A DNA stretch of 64,000 bases from Mariniflexile litorale (GCF_031128465.2 NZ_CP155618.1:1807501-1871500), one strand, 5' to 3'. Shown: positions 1-8,799, counted from the first letter of the stretch. Notes: a model not told the origin generated them from the sequence alone. Made by a program: numbers and translations.

Positions 1-35
1 CAAACAGTATAATATTTTTTCTTCTTTTTACTCAT
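1..35 (-). CDS. rnhA: Ribonuclease HI, N-terminal fragment (cut by window edge)
   Basis: An ATG at 33-35 on the minus strand opens a frame reading MSKKKKKYYTV followed by a codon beginning TG (probably Trp). This lysine-rich start running into YYTVW matches the viroplasmin/RNase H1 amino-terminal domain (KKKKYYVVWKGR), which binds RNA:DNA hybrids. Only about 11 codons are inside the window. It lies 49 bases downstream of purN on the same strand, so the two may be co-transcribed. The small hairpin TTCCTT/AAGGAA sits between them. The identity rests on a very short stretch and is inferred. Confidence 0.55.
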   Translation of the reverse strand, partial: MSKKKKKYYTV

Positions 36-83
36 TTTTTTACTTCCTTGAAGAAGGAAATCTCATGAATTTTTGTTGTTATT

Positions 84-650
84 TTATTCAGATAACAATT
101 TATCTACCACTTTTGGAAAATGTTCCATCTCCAATTCATGTATTTTAGCAGCAACATTTTCGGCTGTATCGCTATCGTTCACATCACATTTTGCTTGAAA
201 AATAATAGCGCCCTCATCATAGTGTTCGTTTACATAATGTATTGTAATACCTGTCTCAGTTTCCTTATTAGCTACTACAGCCTCATGAACATGGATGCCA
301 TACATGCCCTTACCTCCATATTTAGGCAATAAAGCAGGATGTACATTAATAACCTTATTGGGAAATTCATTTAAAATAAATTCAGGAAACTTCCATAAAA
401 AACCAGCTAAAACAATTAAATCGGGTTTCGAAGCTTTTAAAACATTAAGAACATCATCCGTTTTTGTAAAGGCTATTTTGTTGAAAGATAGGGCACTAAC
501 GGCAAGTGTTTTACAGCGATCTAAAACTTTGGCATGAGGATTGTTAGTAAGCACTTGAATAACAGATGCATTTTCTCTGTTGTGAAAAAACTTGATTAAA
601 TTTTCAGCATTAGTTCCAGATCCGGAAGCAAAAATTACTATACGTTTCAT
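84..650 (-). CDS. purN: Phosphoribosylglycinamide formyltransferase (GART)
   Basis: Third step of de novo purine synthesis in the cytoplasm: transfers a formyl group from 10-formyl-tetrahydrofolate to GAR. The 188-residue length is normal for PurN. Visible signatures are the N-terminal substrate loop FASGSGTNAENL, the core IVLAGFLWKFP, and INVHPALLPKYGGKGMYG, which contains the catalytic Asn and His. The later GITIHYVNEHYDEGAIIFQ block is also typical. It is divergent from acpP across 182 bases, the gene order seen in many flavobacteria. The start ATG at 650 places the beta-alpha-beta nucleotide fold (MKRIVIFASGSG) at the amino end as expected. Confidence 0.96.
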   Translation of the reverse strand: MKRIVIFASGSGTNAENLIKFFHNRENASVIQVLTNNPHAKVLDRCKTLAVSALSFNKIAFTKTDDVLNVLKASKPDLIVLAGFLWKFPEFILNEFPNKVINVHPALLPKYGGKGMYGIHVHEAVVANKETETGITIHYVNEHYDEGAIIFQAKCDVNDSDTAENVAAKIHELEMEHFPKVVDKLLSE

Positions 651-793
651 TTACAGACAAGATGTTTAATTATTCGAACAAAAAAAAGAATAATTATTAA
701 CAATTAAGAGTTAAATTTGAAATACTTAAAAGTAATTTTAGTAAATTACCAATACATTTTTAACAGAATAGCAAATTATAAAATAAAGTTTTT

Positions 794-801
794 TATTTTT
801 G
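794..801 (+). promoter_or_regulatory. Candidate -7 box for acpP-fabF-rnc
   Basis: TATTTTTG matches the Bacteroidota -7 consensus TAnnTTTG and lies 32 bases before the acpP start codon, which fits a short leader. No clear TTG -33 partner is seen at the usual spacing, so this is a weak prediction. Confidence 0.4.
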
Positions 802-832
802 CGACTTAATTAAAACTTAAAATTAAAAGATT

Positions 833-1066
833 ATGTCAGACATTGCATCAAGAGTAAAAGCGATTATCGTAGACAAATTAGGAGTTGATGAGAACGAAGT
901 TGTAACTGAAGCAAGCTTCACAAACGATTTAGGAGCGGACTCTTTAGACACTGTAGAATTAATAATGGAGTTCGAAAAAGAGTTCGATATTCAAATTCCA
1001 GATGATCAAGCTGAAAATATAGCAACAGTTGGTCAAGCTATCTCTTATATAGAAGCTGCTAAATAA
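833..1066 (+). CDS. acpP: Acyl carrier protein
   Basis: Carries growing acyl chains on a 4'-phosphopantetheine arm during type II fatty acid synthesis. The 77-residue, highly acidic protein has the invariant attachment motif [10 protein letters not shown], the Ser of DSL being the modified residue. Residues 1-14 ([14 protein letters not shown]) and the helix after the DSL motif are standard. fabF begins 11 bases after its stop, so the two are one operon. Length and sequence match the housekeeping ACP and not a specialised polyketide carrier. Confidence 0.98.
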   Translation: MSDIASRVKAIIVDKLGVDENEVVTEASFTNDLGADSLDTVELIMEFEKEFDIQIPDDQAENIATVGQAISYIEAAK

Positions 1067-1077
1067 GCAAAACATTT

Positions 1078-2328
1078 ATGGAATTAAAGCGAGTTGTAGT
1101 CACGGGTTTAGGGGCTTTAACACCTATTGGCAATACCAAAGACGAATATTGGGAAGGCCTAATAAGTGGTAAAAGCGGTGCTGCGCCTATAACATATTAC
1201 GATACAGAAAAGTTTAAAACGAAATTTGCTTGCGAATTGAAAAACTTTACTGCTACCGATTTTATAGACAGAAAGCTAGTTAATAGAATGGATAAATTTA
1301 CACAATATGCTATGGTGGCAGCCGATGAGGCTATTGCTGATGCTAATTTGGATTTAGACACCATTAACAAATTGCGAGTAGGTGTTATATGGGGAGCAGG
1401 TATTGGAGGTTTAGAAACCTTTCAAGAAGAAGTTTTAAACTTTGCTAAAGGTGATGGGACACCAAGATTTAATCCGTTCTTTATTCCTAAAATGATTGCA
1501 GACATTGCACCTGGAAACATCTCCATCAAGTATGGATTTATGGGGCCAAATTACACAACAGTTTCTGCTTGTGCATCTTCTGCAAACGCTATGTTTGATG
1601 CATTAAACTCAATTCGTTTAGGGCATTGTGACGTTATAGTTACAGGAGGTAGTGAAGCAGCAGTTACTATTGCTGGAATGGGTGGTTTTAATGCAATGCA
1701 TGCCCTTTCAACTAGAAACGAAAGTCCAGAAACGGCATCAAGACCATTTGATGCTACCAGAGATGGTTTTGTACTTGGCGAAGGTGCTGGTGCACTTATT
1801 TTAGAAGAATATGAGTATGCAAAAGCAAGAGGAGCAAAAATTTATGCTGAATTTGTTGGAGGAGGTTTATCGTCCGATGCTTACCACATGACAGCACCTC
1901 ATCCAGAAGGAAGAGGGGTTGTTGCCGTAATGAAAAATTGCTTAGAAAATGCAGGCTTAAAACCAGAAGATGTAGACCATATTAATACGCATGGTACTTC
2001 TACTCCATTAGGAGATGTAGCAGAATTAAAGGCAATTTCAGAAATATTTGGCAATCATGCAAAGCATATAAATATTAATTCAACTAAATCAATGACTGGG
2101 CACTTATTAGGTGCAGCAGGAGCTATCGAAGCTATTTCGGTTATATTGGCAATGAAACATGGTATTGTTCCTCCAACTATTAACCATACAACGGTAGATG
2201 AAAACATTGATCCAGAATTAAATTTAACTTTAAACAAAGCCCAAAAGCGCGATATTAAAGTAGCAATGAGTAATACATTTGGATTTGGCGGACACAACGC
2301 TTGTGTATTATTTAAAAAATTAGACTGA
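1078..2328 (+). CDS. fabF: Beta-ketoacyl-ACP synthase II
   Basis: Condenses malonyl-ACP with acyl-ACP to elongate fatty acids. The 416-residue thiolase-fold enzyme shows all three catalytic sites: the nucleophile Cys in TVSACASS, the first His in NTHGTSTPLGD and the second His in KSMTGHLLGAAGA. The glycine-rich C-terminal NTFGFGGHNA is also present. It follows acpP by 11 bases and precedes rnc by 7 bases. The acpP-fabF-rnc order is common to many bacteria, and tight spacing argues for one transcript with rnc. Confidence 0.98.
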   Translation: MELKRVVVTGLGALTPIGNTKDEYWEGLISGKSGAAPITYYDTEKFKTKFACELKNFTATDFIDRKLVNRMDKFTQYAMVAADEAIADANLDLDTINKLRVGVIWGAGIGGLETFQEEVLNFAKGDGTPRFNPFFIPKMIADIAPGNISIKYGFMGPNYTTVSACASSANAMFDALNSIRLGHCDVIVTGGSEAAVTIAGMGGFNAMHALSTRNESPETASRPFDATRDGFVLGEGAGALILEEYEYAKARGAKIYAEFVGGGLSSDAYHMTAPHPEGRGVVAVMKNCLENAGLKPEDVDHINTHGTSTPLGDVAELKAISEIFGNHAKHININSTKSMTGHLLGAAGAIEAISVILAMKHGIVPPTINHTTVDENIDPELNLTLNKAQKRDIKVAMSNTFGFGGHNACVLFKKLD

Positions 2329-2335
2329 ATCCCGA

Positions 2336-3076
2336 ATGAAAAACATTCGTAACATATTAAATTCCCGTTTTAAACGCAACGGGAATTTTTTTATGGAAAT
2401 AATTAAGATTCTTGGGTTTAAGCCTAAAGACATTAAATTTTATAAAAAAGCCTTTACACACCGATCTATGAACATAAAAGATAGCAAAGGGAACGCTATC
2501 AATTATGAACGATTAGAATTTTTAGGAGATGCCATGTTAAGTGCCGTTATTGCTTCTCACCTATATCTTGAAGTACCTGCGGGCGACGAAGGCTATTTAA
2601 CTAAAATGCGATCTAAAGTAGTAAGCAGAGAACACTTAAATGAACTTGGAAAAGAACTAAATTTAATTAGTCTAGTAGAAAGTAAAATACCTCCTGGACA
2701 ATTTGGAGACAATATACACGGTAATTTATTTGAAGCCTTAGTAGGTGCTATTTTCCTAGATAAAGGTTATAAGTTTTGTGAAAAATTTATTTACAAACGT
2801 GTTATATTACCATATGTAGATATAGAAACCTTAGAAGGAAAAGTAATAAGCTATAAAAGCTTACTCATAGAATGGTGCCAAAAAGAGAAAAGAACATTTG
2901 GTTATAATGTTTATGAAGATACTGGAAATGATGAGGTTAGACACTTTTCAGTTAAACTATCCATTGATAATAAAGTTATAGCTAAAGCAAGAGCTACTTC
3001 TAAAAAAAAGGCCGAAGAAAAAGCTTCAAAACGCGCTTTTTTTGTATTCCAAAACAAAATGTCTAAAATGATTTAG
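2336..3076 (+). CDS. rnc: Ribonuclease III
   Basis: Double-strand-specific endoribonuclease that processes rRNA precursors and structured mRNAs. The catalytic domain has the signature NYERLEFLGDAMLS and, later, GNLFEALVGAIFLD with the second metal-binding Glu/Asp set. The C-terminal double-stranded RNA-binding domain ends in a KARATSKKKAEEKASKRA helix. The start at 2336 is preferred over the internal ATG at 2393 because the N-terminal stretch up to NGNFF has a counterpart in other flavobacterial RNase III proteins as I remember them. A strong hairpin followed by a run of T lies inside codons 8-19, see the separate entry. Confidence 0.96.
   Translation: MKNIRNILNSRFKRNGNFFMEIIKILGFKPKDIKFYKKAFTHRSMNIKDSKGNAINYERLEFLGDAMLSAVIASHLYLEVPAGDEGYLTKMRSKVVSREHLNELGKELNLISLVESKIPPGQFGDNIHGNLFEALVGAIFLDKGYKFCEKFIYKRVILPYVDIETLEGKVISYKSLLIEWCQKEKRTFGYNVYEDTGNDEVRHFSVKLSIDNKVIAKARATSKKKAEEKASKRAFFVFQNKMSKMI
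2359..2392 (+). terminator. Terminator-like hairpin inside the 5' end of rnc
   Basis: AAATTCCCGTT at 2359-2369 pairs perfectly over 11 bases with AACGGGAATTT at 2378-2388, with an 8-base loop, and the sequence then runs on as T to 2392. This is the form of an intrinsic terminator, but it lies within the first 20 codons of rnc. It could terminate part of the acpP-fabF transcript or be a fold cleaved by RNase III itself. The role is inferred. Confidence 0.6.
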
Positions 3077-3193
3077 AAGGTTTTAATCAAAGTAATTAAC
3101 TATAACGTTTTAGTTGTTTTACTTGTTAAGATTCGTATAACTTTTACAATGGAATGTTTTTAAATACTATATTTACCACGTTTAATATAAGTT

Positions 3194-3679
3194 ATGGCAA
3201 TACACAAACTTATTCTTGGTGATGTTTTTGAAGAGGTAGATTGCACTTTAATAGCAATTCATTCTACCGTTGAGGATTATCGTTTAGCATATCTTCTAAA
3301 TAAACATTTGAGTATAAATCTGACTCGAAGCGTATCAAATTTAGATTTTAGTTTTGATAATGCCACATATTCAATTTTTGAATGGAAAGATTCTAAACAA
3401 CTTATAACATGGAGTTTGGTGTCTAATATTTGTAAAACAGAAATTTATAAACAAGACAATTTCAATTCATTATTTAGTACAGAAGAAAAAATAACACGAA
3501 TAATCTATTTAGTACCAGAATATAAAGCTGTTAACTATTTTTTAAAAATAGATAATCAATTTAATTTAAGTAAAGAAAAAAGTATTTTAAATAATATATT
3601 TGAAATACCACAAGTAGCAACAGCTTTTACTATTGATATCAATCAATTAAAATCCAAAGACAATTTAATTTTTAGCTAA
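3194..3679 (+). CDS. IPExxxVDY family protein
   Basis: Small protein of unknown function, 161 residues, restricted to Bacteroidota as far as I know. The family is named after a motif that appears here in variant form as VPEYKAVNY around residue 118. There is no signal peptide or membrane segment. It begins with the typical MAIHKLILGDVFEE, and the remainder is rich in Asn, Lys, Ile and aromatic residues. One base separates it from pyk, and this pairing with pyruvate kinase is standard in flavobacteria, suggesting co-transcription. No function can be deduced. Confidence 0.85.
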   Translation: MAIHKLILGDVFEEVDCTLIAIHSTVEDYRLAYLLNKHLSINLTRSVSNLDFSFDNATYSIFEWKDSKQLITWSLVSNICKTEIYKQDNFNSLFSTEEKITRIIYLVPEYKAVNYFLKIDNQFNLSKEKSILNNIFEIPQVATAFTIDINQLKSKDNLIFS

Positions 3680-3680
3680 T

Positions 3681-5114
3681 ATGCCATTAAGAAAAAAAAC
3701 CAAAATAGTAGCCACATTAGGCCCAGCAACAAGTACTAAAGAAGTTCTAAAAGGAATGCTTGAAGAAGGAGCCAATGTATTTAGAATTAACTTTTCCCAT
3801 GCAGATTATAAAGACGTAGCAGAACGTATTAAAATGATACGAGAACTAAATGAAGAATTTGGTTATAATGCTGCCATATTAGGCGATTTACAGGGACCTA
3901 AACTTCGAGTAGGAGTTATGGAAGAGGATGTTTTTGTAAATCCGGGTGACGAAATAATATTTGCAACAGGTAAACGATTTGTAGGCACTAAAGACCGTGT
4001 GTTTATGACCTACGATAGGTTTCCTCAAGACACAAAACCAGGTGAGCGTATTCTTTTAGATGATGGTAAATTAATGTTTGAAGTTATTTCAACCGATGGT
4101 AAAACAGAGGTGAAAACAAAAGTGATACAAGGTGGCCCATTAAAATCTAAAAAAGGTGTAAACCTTCCTAATACCAATATTTCGCAGCCCGCTTTAACCG
4201 AAAAAGATATTGAAGATGCTATTTTCGCTATAAGTCAAGAGGTCGATTGGATCGCTTTATCATTTGTACGTCATGCAGAAGATTTAATGCAATTGCGTGA
4301 TTTAATTGAAAAGCACAGTCCTCATAAAATTCCTATTATAGCCAAAATTGAAAAGCCTGAAGCTGTAAAAAACATTGATGCCATTATAGCACATTGCGAT
4401 GGTTTAATGGTGGCTCGTGGCGATTTAGGTGTAGAAGTTCCTGCTGAAGAAGTTCCTCTTATTCAAAAACAATTAGTTTTAAGAGCGAAAAAAGCTAGAA
4501 TACCCGTAATTATAGCAACCCAAATGATGGAAACTATGATTACCAGTTTAACACCAACCCGTGCTGAAGTAAACGATGTTGCAAACTCTGTTATGGATGG
4601 TGCTGATGCTGTAATGCTTTCCGGAGAAACATCGGTAGGGAGTTACCCTGTTCAAGTTATTAGGCAAATGGCAAACATTTTAAGAAATGTTGAAGACTCG
4701 CCATTAATTAAAGTACCTCAATTACCTCCACACATTCGTACCAACCGTTATATAACCAAATCTATTTGTTATCATGCTGCTATAATGGCAAACGAAATTG
4801 ATGCAAAAGCAATTTCCACATTAACTAATAGTGGTTATACTGCATTTCAAATATCAGCTTGGAGACCATCATGTCATATATTAGTGTTCACATCAAACAA
4901 ACGTATTTTAACACAATTAAGTTTACTTTGGGGTGTTAAAGCATTTTTCTATGATAAGTTTGTATCTACCGATGAAACTGTTGGAGATATTAACAGACTA
5001 GCTAAAGCAAACGGATACGTTGAAAAAGGCGATATGGTCATTAGCTTAGCATCGATGCCTATAGCAGAAAAAGGTATGGTTAACACTTTACGTATTAGAG
5101 AGATTTCACAATAA
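3681..5114 (+). CDS. pyk: Pyruvate kinase
   Basis: Final ATP-forming step of glycolysis, phosphoenolpyruvate plus ADP to pyruvate plus ATP. At 477 residues it has normal bacterial length. Recognisable blocks are TKIVATLGPAT at the N-terminus, RINFSHADY, the active-site lysine segment IIAKIEKPEAVKNID, the metal-binding MVARGDLGVEVPAEEVP and VMLSGETSVGSYP. The C-terminal effector-binding domain is present. It is separated by a single base from the upstream IPExxxVDY gene and followed by a strong bidirectional hairpin. Confidence 0.98.
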   Translation: MPLRKKTKIVATLGPATSTKEVLKGMLEEGANVFRINFSHADYKDVAERIKMIRELNEEFGYNAAILGDLQGPKLRVGVMEEDVFVNPGDEIIFATGKRFVGTKDRVFMTYDRFPQDTKPGERILLDDGKLMFEVISTDGKTEVKTKVIQGGPLKSKKGVNLPNTNISQPALTEKDIEDAIFAISQEVDWIALSFVRHAEDLMQLRDLIEKHSPHKIPIIAKIEKPEAVKNIDAIIAHCDGLMVARGDLGVEVPAEEVPLIQKQLVLRAKKARIPVIIATQMMETMITSLTPTRAEVNDVANSVMDGADAVMLSGETSVGSYPVQVIRQMANILRNVEDSPLIKVPQLPPHIRTNRYITKSICYHAAIMANEIDAKAISTLTNSGYTAFQISAWRPSCHILVFTSNKRILTQLSLLWGVKAFFYDKFVSTDETVGDINRLAKANGYVEKGDMVISLASMPIAEKGMVNTLRIREISQ

Positions 5115-5133
5115 AGTTATCTTTATCAAATTT

Positions 5134-5174
5134 AAAAAAGCGCATGTTTCTCATTGAGAATCTTGCGCTTTTTT
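5134..5174. terminator. Bidirectional terminator between pyk and dinB
   Basis: AAAAAAGCGCA (5134-5144) pairs with TGCGCTTTTTT (5164-5174), and an inner stem TTCTC/GAGAA continues the helix. The A-run on one side and T-run on the other let it serve both the pyk transcript and the convergent dinB transcript. Confidence 0.85.
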
Positions 5175-5213
5175 ATTTAAATAAGGGAAGAAGGTTTTCT
5201 ATCATGAATGTCA

Positions 5214-6311
5214 TTAAAACTCAAATTTTAATTGTACACTCACGCTTTTTTGTTCAGGTATTTTTTTTGTTTCGGTATTTAGGTTAGAAATAGAAATACC
5301 AAGCAGTCGTACTGAGTTGCTTAATTCTTCTTGATATAACAAATCTTTTGCAGTTTCTAATATTAATGCTTTATCACTAATAAAATAGTGCAAGGTTTTG
5401 CTTCGGGTTTGTAAAGTAAAATCGCTGTATTTTATCTTTAAAGTTACTGTTTTACCTGAAACCTTACTTTTTAATAAGCGTCGTGATACTTCCTCTGCAA
5501 TATGTTTTAATTTTTCAAGCATGAATACTTCGCTCGACAAATTTTCACTGAAAGTACGTTCGGCAGCTAAACTTTTTCTAATTCGGTTTGGTTTCACTTC
5601 ACTTGTATGAATACCTCTTACAACGTAGTAATAATATTTTCCAGATTTTCCAAAATGTTCATCTAAAAATTCAATAGATTTTAATTTCAAATCTTTTCCC
5701 GTAAAAATGCCTAATTGATACATTTTTTCTGCTGTAACTTTTCCAACGCCATAAAATTTTCGAATATCAAGGGCTTCCAAAAAATCAATAACTTCCTCTG
5801 GGTTTACTGTTTTTTGTCCGTTGGGTTTGTTATAATCACTAGCAACTTTCGCTACAAACTTGTTTATTGAAATACCAGCAGATGCAGTCAAACCCAATTC
5901 ATTAAAAATACGTTCCCTTATTTCTTTCGCAATTAAAGATGCGCTCGGGTTTCCCTTTTTATTATTAGTAACATCTAGATAAGCTTCATCTAAAGAAAGA
6001 GGCTCCACTAAGTCGGTATAATCAAGAAAAATTTTTCGTACTTTTTTCGAAATTTCAGCATAACGTTCGAAATGAGGTCGTACAAAAATAAGATTAGGGC
6101 ACAATTTAATAGCTAAATTTCCAGCCATAGCACTTTTTACTCCAAATTTTCTAGCTTCATAACTCGCAGCGCTTATAACACCACGTTTTTCGCTTCCACC
6201 AACAGCAACAGGTTTTCCTTTAAGTTCTGGGTTATCCAGTTGTTCAACAGAAGCATAAAATGCATCCATATCTACATGAATTATTTTTCGAATTGGTAAA
6301 TCGGTTAACAT
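5214..6311 (-). CDS. dinB: DNA polymerase IV (Y-family translesion polymerase)
   Basis: Error-prone polymerase that copies damaged templates. The 365-residue protein has the Y-family palm motifs: HVDMDAFYASVEQ with the first catalytic Asp, and PLSLDEAYLDVT with the catalytic Asp-Glu pair. SAGISINKFVAKVASDYNKPNG marks the conserved fingers/palm region, and the little-finger domain fills the C-terminal third. A canonical C-terminal beta-clamp motif (QLxLF) is not obvious; the end reads QLKFEF and may serve. It stands alone, convergent with pyk and divergent from the CYTH gene. No SOS box was identified. Confidence 0.96.
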   Translation of the reverse strand: MLTDLPIRKIIHVDMDAFYASVEQLDNPELKGKPVAVGGSEKRGVISAASYEARKFGVKSAMAGNLAIKLCPNLIFVRPHFERYAEISKKVRKIFLDYTDLVEPLSLDEAYLDVTNNKKGNPSASLIAKEIRERIFNELGLTASAGISINKFVAKVASDYNKPNGQKTVNPEEVIDFLEALDIRKFYGVGKVTAEKMYQLGIFTGKDLKLKSIEFLDEHFGKSGKYYYYVVRGIHTSEVKPNRIRKSLAAERTFSENLSSEVFMLEKLKHIAEEVSRRLLKSKVSGKTVTLKIKYSDFTLQTRSKTLHYFISDKALILETAKDLLYQEELSNSVRLLGISISNLNTETKKIPEQKSVSVQLKFEF

Positions 6312-6391
6312 ACTGTAAATTTAGGCATTAAATGCCGTTTTTTATTGGCACTTTTAACGAGTAAATTAATTAAAATTAGTTGGGATAGTTA

Positions 6392-6859
6392 ATGGTAGAA
6401 ATTGAACGTAAATTTTTAGTAAATTCAAATACATATAAAGAAGAAGCTTTTAAAAGTACCAGAATTATACAAGGATTTTTAAATACACATAAAGAGCGAA
6501 CGGTTAGAGTTCGGCTAAAAGGAGAAAAGGGGTTTATAACTGTAAAAGGAGCGTCTACAAGCGATGGTTTATCGCGTTTTGAATGGGAAAAAGAAATTAC
6601 GAAAGATGAAGCTAATGCACTTTTGAAACTTAGTGAACCTGGAATTATTGATAAAATCCGTTATGAAATAAAAGCTGGAAATCATATTTTTGAAGTTGAT
6701 GAATTTTATGGCGAAAATGATGGATTGGTTATAGCAGAAGTTGAACTAAACACTGAAAATGACACATTTTTAAAACCAAATTGGTTAGGAGAAGAAGTTA
6801 CAGGCATTATTAAATATTACAATTCACAATTAAGCAAAAAACCATTTAAAACTTGGTAA
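6392..6859 (+). CDS. CYTH-domain triphosphatase
   Basis: Small 155-residue protein of the triphosphate tunnel metalloenzyme class. The diagnostic ExExK-type signature is at the extreme N-terminus (MVEIERKFLV), and charged alternating strands follow, such as TVRVRLKGEKGFITVKG, whose Arg and Lys residues line the tunnel. Acidic metal ligands occur near the C-terminus (FEVDEFYGENDGLVIAEVEL). Bacterial relatives of this length act as inorganic tripolyphosphatases, so tripolyphosphate is the likeliest substrate, which is inferred. It precedes a lipoprotein gene by 23 bases. Confidence 0.88.
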   Translation: MVEIERKFLVNSNTYKEEAFKSTRIIQGFLNTHKERTVRVRLKGEKGFITVKGASTSDGLSRFEWEKEITKDEANALLKLSEPGIIDKIRYEIKAGNHIFEVDEFYGENDGLVIAEVELNTENDTFLKPNWLGEEVTGIIKYYNSQLSKKPFKTW

Positions 6860-6882
6860 CGTAAATTATAAAAACAGAGAAG

Positions 6883-7398
6883 ATGAAAAAAATTATTATA
6901 GTATGTTTTTCAATATTAGCAATTGTTTCGTGTAGAAAAAAGGAAAGTACCGTCGTTGAAGAAACGGTCAAAGATACTATCATTGAAATTATAGAAATAC
7001 CTGTTAAAAAATCGGCGAAAGAAATCAAAGCATCTCTAGCAGCAAAAGGCTTTCAAACGTATGATTATGTAGATGAAAAAACAAAAGACACCATTTTAAT
7101 GCAGCAATACTTTATGGCCTTTTTGAAAAACGGTCCTATCCGTACGCAAATTGAAGAAGAAGCAGAGATTTTACAAACTGAACATTTAGCACATTTAAGT
7201 AAAATGCACGAACTAGGATATGCTGATATTTCTGGACCTTTTGGAGATAAAGGAGATATTAGAGGTGTCACAATTTACAATGTGCCAACTCTTAAAATGG
7301 CAGATAGTTTAGCCAATGCAGACCCGATGGTAAAAGCAGGACGTTTGATTGTAGAAATACATCCTTGGTGGGCTGCAAAGGGTGCTCCGCTTAGGTAA
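6883..7398 (+). CDS. Lipoprotein with a YCII-like domain
   Basis: The 171-residue protein starts with a lipoprotein signal (MKKIIIVCFSILAIVSCRKKE, lipidated Cys at 17). The mature part from about residue 60 (QQYFMAFLKNGPIRTQ...) resembles YCII-related domains, which have a dimeric alpha+beta barrel fold, including the HL..L...GY....GPFGDKGDIRG stretch. YCII proteins usually lack a known enzymatic role. An exported lipidated version is a flavobacterial variation. It overlaps the next gene by one base (stop TAA and start ATG share an A), so the two are translationally coupled. Confidence 0.8.
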   Translation: MKKIIIVCFSILAIVSCRKKESTVVEETVKDTIIEIIEIPVKKSAKEIKASLAAKGFQTYDYVDEKTKDTILMQQYFMAFLKNGPIRTQIEEEAEILQTEHLAHLSKMHELGYADISGPFGDKGDIRGVTIYNVPTLKMADSLANADPMVKAGRLIVEIHPWWAAKGAPLR

Positions 7399-8267
7399 TG
7401 ATTAAGGTTTTTAAAATTCTTTATTGGATTGTAAATGTTGTAATAATTACAGCACTTTTGGTGGTGCATTTTGTGTTAAAAGAGCGTAGTTTTTCGGATT
7501 CTTTAAGGTATTACACATTACCACTACTAATAATTATCACTATTGTTTTACTACTATCAATTTTTCTTAGTAAAAGAAAGTATAATTTAATATTGGCGGG
7601 CATTCTGTTAATTATTTGGTTAAGCCGAAGTTTTAAAATCCATATTCCAGAGTCTGTAAATGATTCCGATGTAGAAGTGGTTTTTTGGAACGCATCTCGA
7701 GATAATGGTTTTGATGAAGCGTTCAATTTGAATGAAAGTATTCCAGATGTATTAGTTTTAGTAGAGTCAAAAAAGAATGATTTTAAGGCAATTCAACAAA
7801 AAAATCCAAAATATTTCTTTTATAAATTAAAAAGAGAAATATATATATTCTCTAAAACAGAAATTCAAATAGATAGTGAACATACATCAAACTATAATTC
7901 AACAGTTATAAAATTTAAAACCAGGGATATTAATTTTTATGCAATTGATGTTACAGGAAGTACTGATGTACCTCGTACTTGGGAATTGGATTTTGTAAAT
8001 AAACTTATTGAAACCAAAGAAAAAACTATTGTTTTAGGCGATTTTAATGTGCCTTTTGAATCTAAATATTTAAACACTATTAAAACCAATTTTAATCACG
8101 CTTTTAATGAAAAAGGAAATGGTTTTAGAGAAACATGGTTTTGGAATATACCACTGCTTTCCCTCGATCATATTTGGGTTTCTAAAGATTTAAAAATACT
8201 TAAAACTGAAAAAATAGGCACTTTTAAAAGTGACCATAGTATGTTGAAAACATACATTAGAAACTAA
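7398..8267 (+). CDS. Membrane-anchored endonuclease/exonuclease/phosphatase family protein
   Basis: The 289-residue protein has two or three hydrophobic helices in residues 1-80. An EEP-fold domain follows, with an N-terminal strand VEVVFWNASRDN, an acidic VLVLVESKK, the metal-site motif VLGDFNVPFE, and C-terminal LDHIWVS and SDHSML, where the catalytic His and Asp lie. These motifs belong to a family of DNases, sphingomyelinases and inositol phosphatases, and the substrate cannot be told from sequence. The domain is expected on one face of the membrane, probably periplasmic. It is coupled to the preceding YCII lipoprotein. A second, broken EEP gene lies immediately downstream on the other strand. 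Confidence 0.88.
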   Translation: MIKVFKILYWIVNVVIITALLVVHFVLKERSFSDSLRYYTLPLLIIITIVLLLSIFLSKRKYNLILAGILLIIWLSRSFKIHIPESVNDSDVEVVFWNASRDNGFDEAFNLNESIPDVLVLVESKKNDFKAIQQKNPKYFFYKLKREIYIFSKTEIQIDSEHTSNYNSTVIKFKTRDINFYAIDVTGSTDVPRTWELDFVNKLIETKEKTIVLGDFNVPFESKYLNTIKTNFNHAFNEKGNGFRETWFWNIPLLSLDHIWVSKDLKILKTEKIGTFKSDHSMLKTYIRN

Positions 8268-8270
8268 TTT

Positions 8271-8766
8271 TTACAATTCGAATTGAATCCACATAGGTCT
8301 ATGGTCCGAAATATAATATTTTAAATATTTTTTAAAGTTGGAAACGCTAGATTGCCATAAATCTGGAAATAAAACGGCATCAAAATCAAATACACCATTG
8401 GCTTTAATGTTAGATTTCAATGAAGGTAAAAATGCAATTTGATCGTATTGTTTATCATTATTGATGTTAGAATAAATTTGAGTAGAATGTTCAGGTAGTT
8501 TTAAACCACGTTTCATTAAAGCATCATATGTTTGGTCGCCTTGTTCAATTTTAGGAATATTAAAATGACCCATCGTAATTATATTTTTTGAAATGGCGTA
8601 TTTAGAGTTTTTGTAAACCTAAGTTGGTAATGTTCTAGTTGGCAATTAAAAGTTTATCACTTGATTTTTATGGAATGTGATGTTTTATTTTATGATTTTT
8701 TGGGTTTTAAATTTAGTTATCCACATCAAAATTGTAAACAAAATTTGGTTTAGGAAAAGCAGGCAT
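8271..8766 (-). pseudogene. Decayed endonuclease/exonuclease/phosphatase family gene
   Basis: Three separated pieces of one EEP-family protein are still readable on the minus strand. From the ATG at 8766 comes MPAFPKPNFVYNFDVDN and then a stop. In another frame 8667-8641 reads KSSDKLLIA, followed across a TAG by NITNLGLQK; relatives have TWNI here, so TGG appears to have become TAG. From about 8615 the frame SKNIITMGHFNIPKIEQ runs to the stop at 8271, ending with YDQIAFLPS and SDHRPMWIQ, the C-terminal EEP motifs. Roughly the middle third is missing. The metal-site GDFN is changed to GHFN. It starts 34 bases downstream of the pbpC stop, so it was probably the last gene of that operon. A 100-residue open frame (ATG at 8573) remains but is unlikely to be functional. 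Confidence 0.8.
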
Positions 8767-8799
8767 AGTGCAGTTGTTTGATTTCCATAAATTTATAAA

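Noticed and set aside
8271-8573. 100-residue stand-alone protein
   Set aside because: It is the C-terminal piece of a broken EEP gene whose other pieces lie upstream to 8766.
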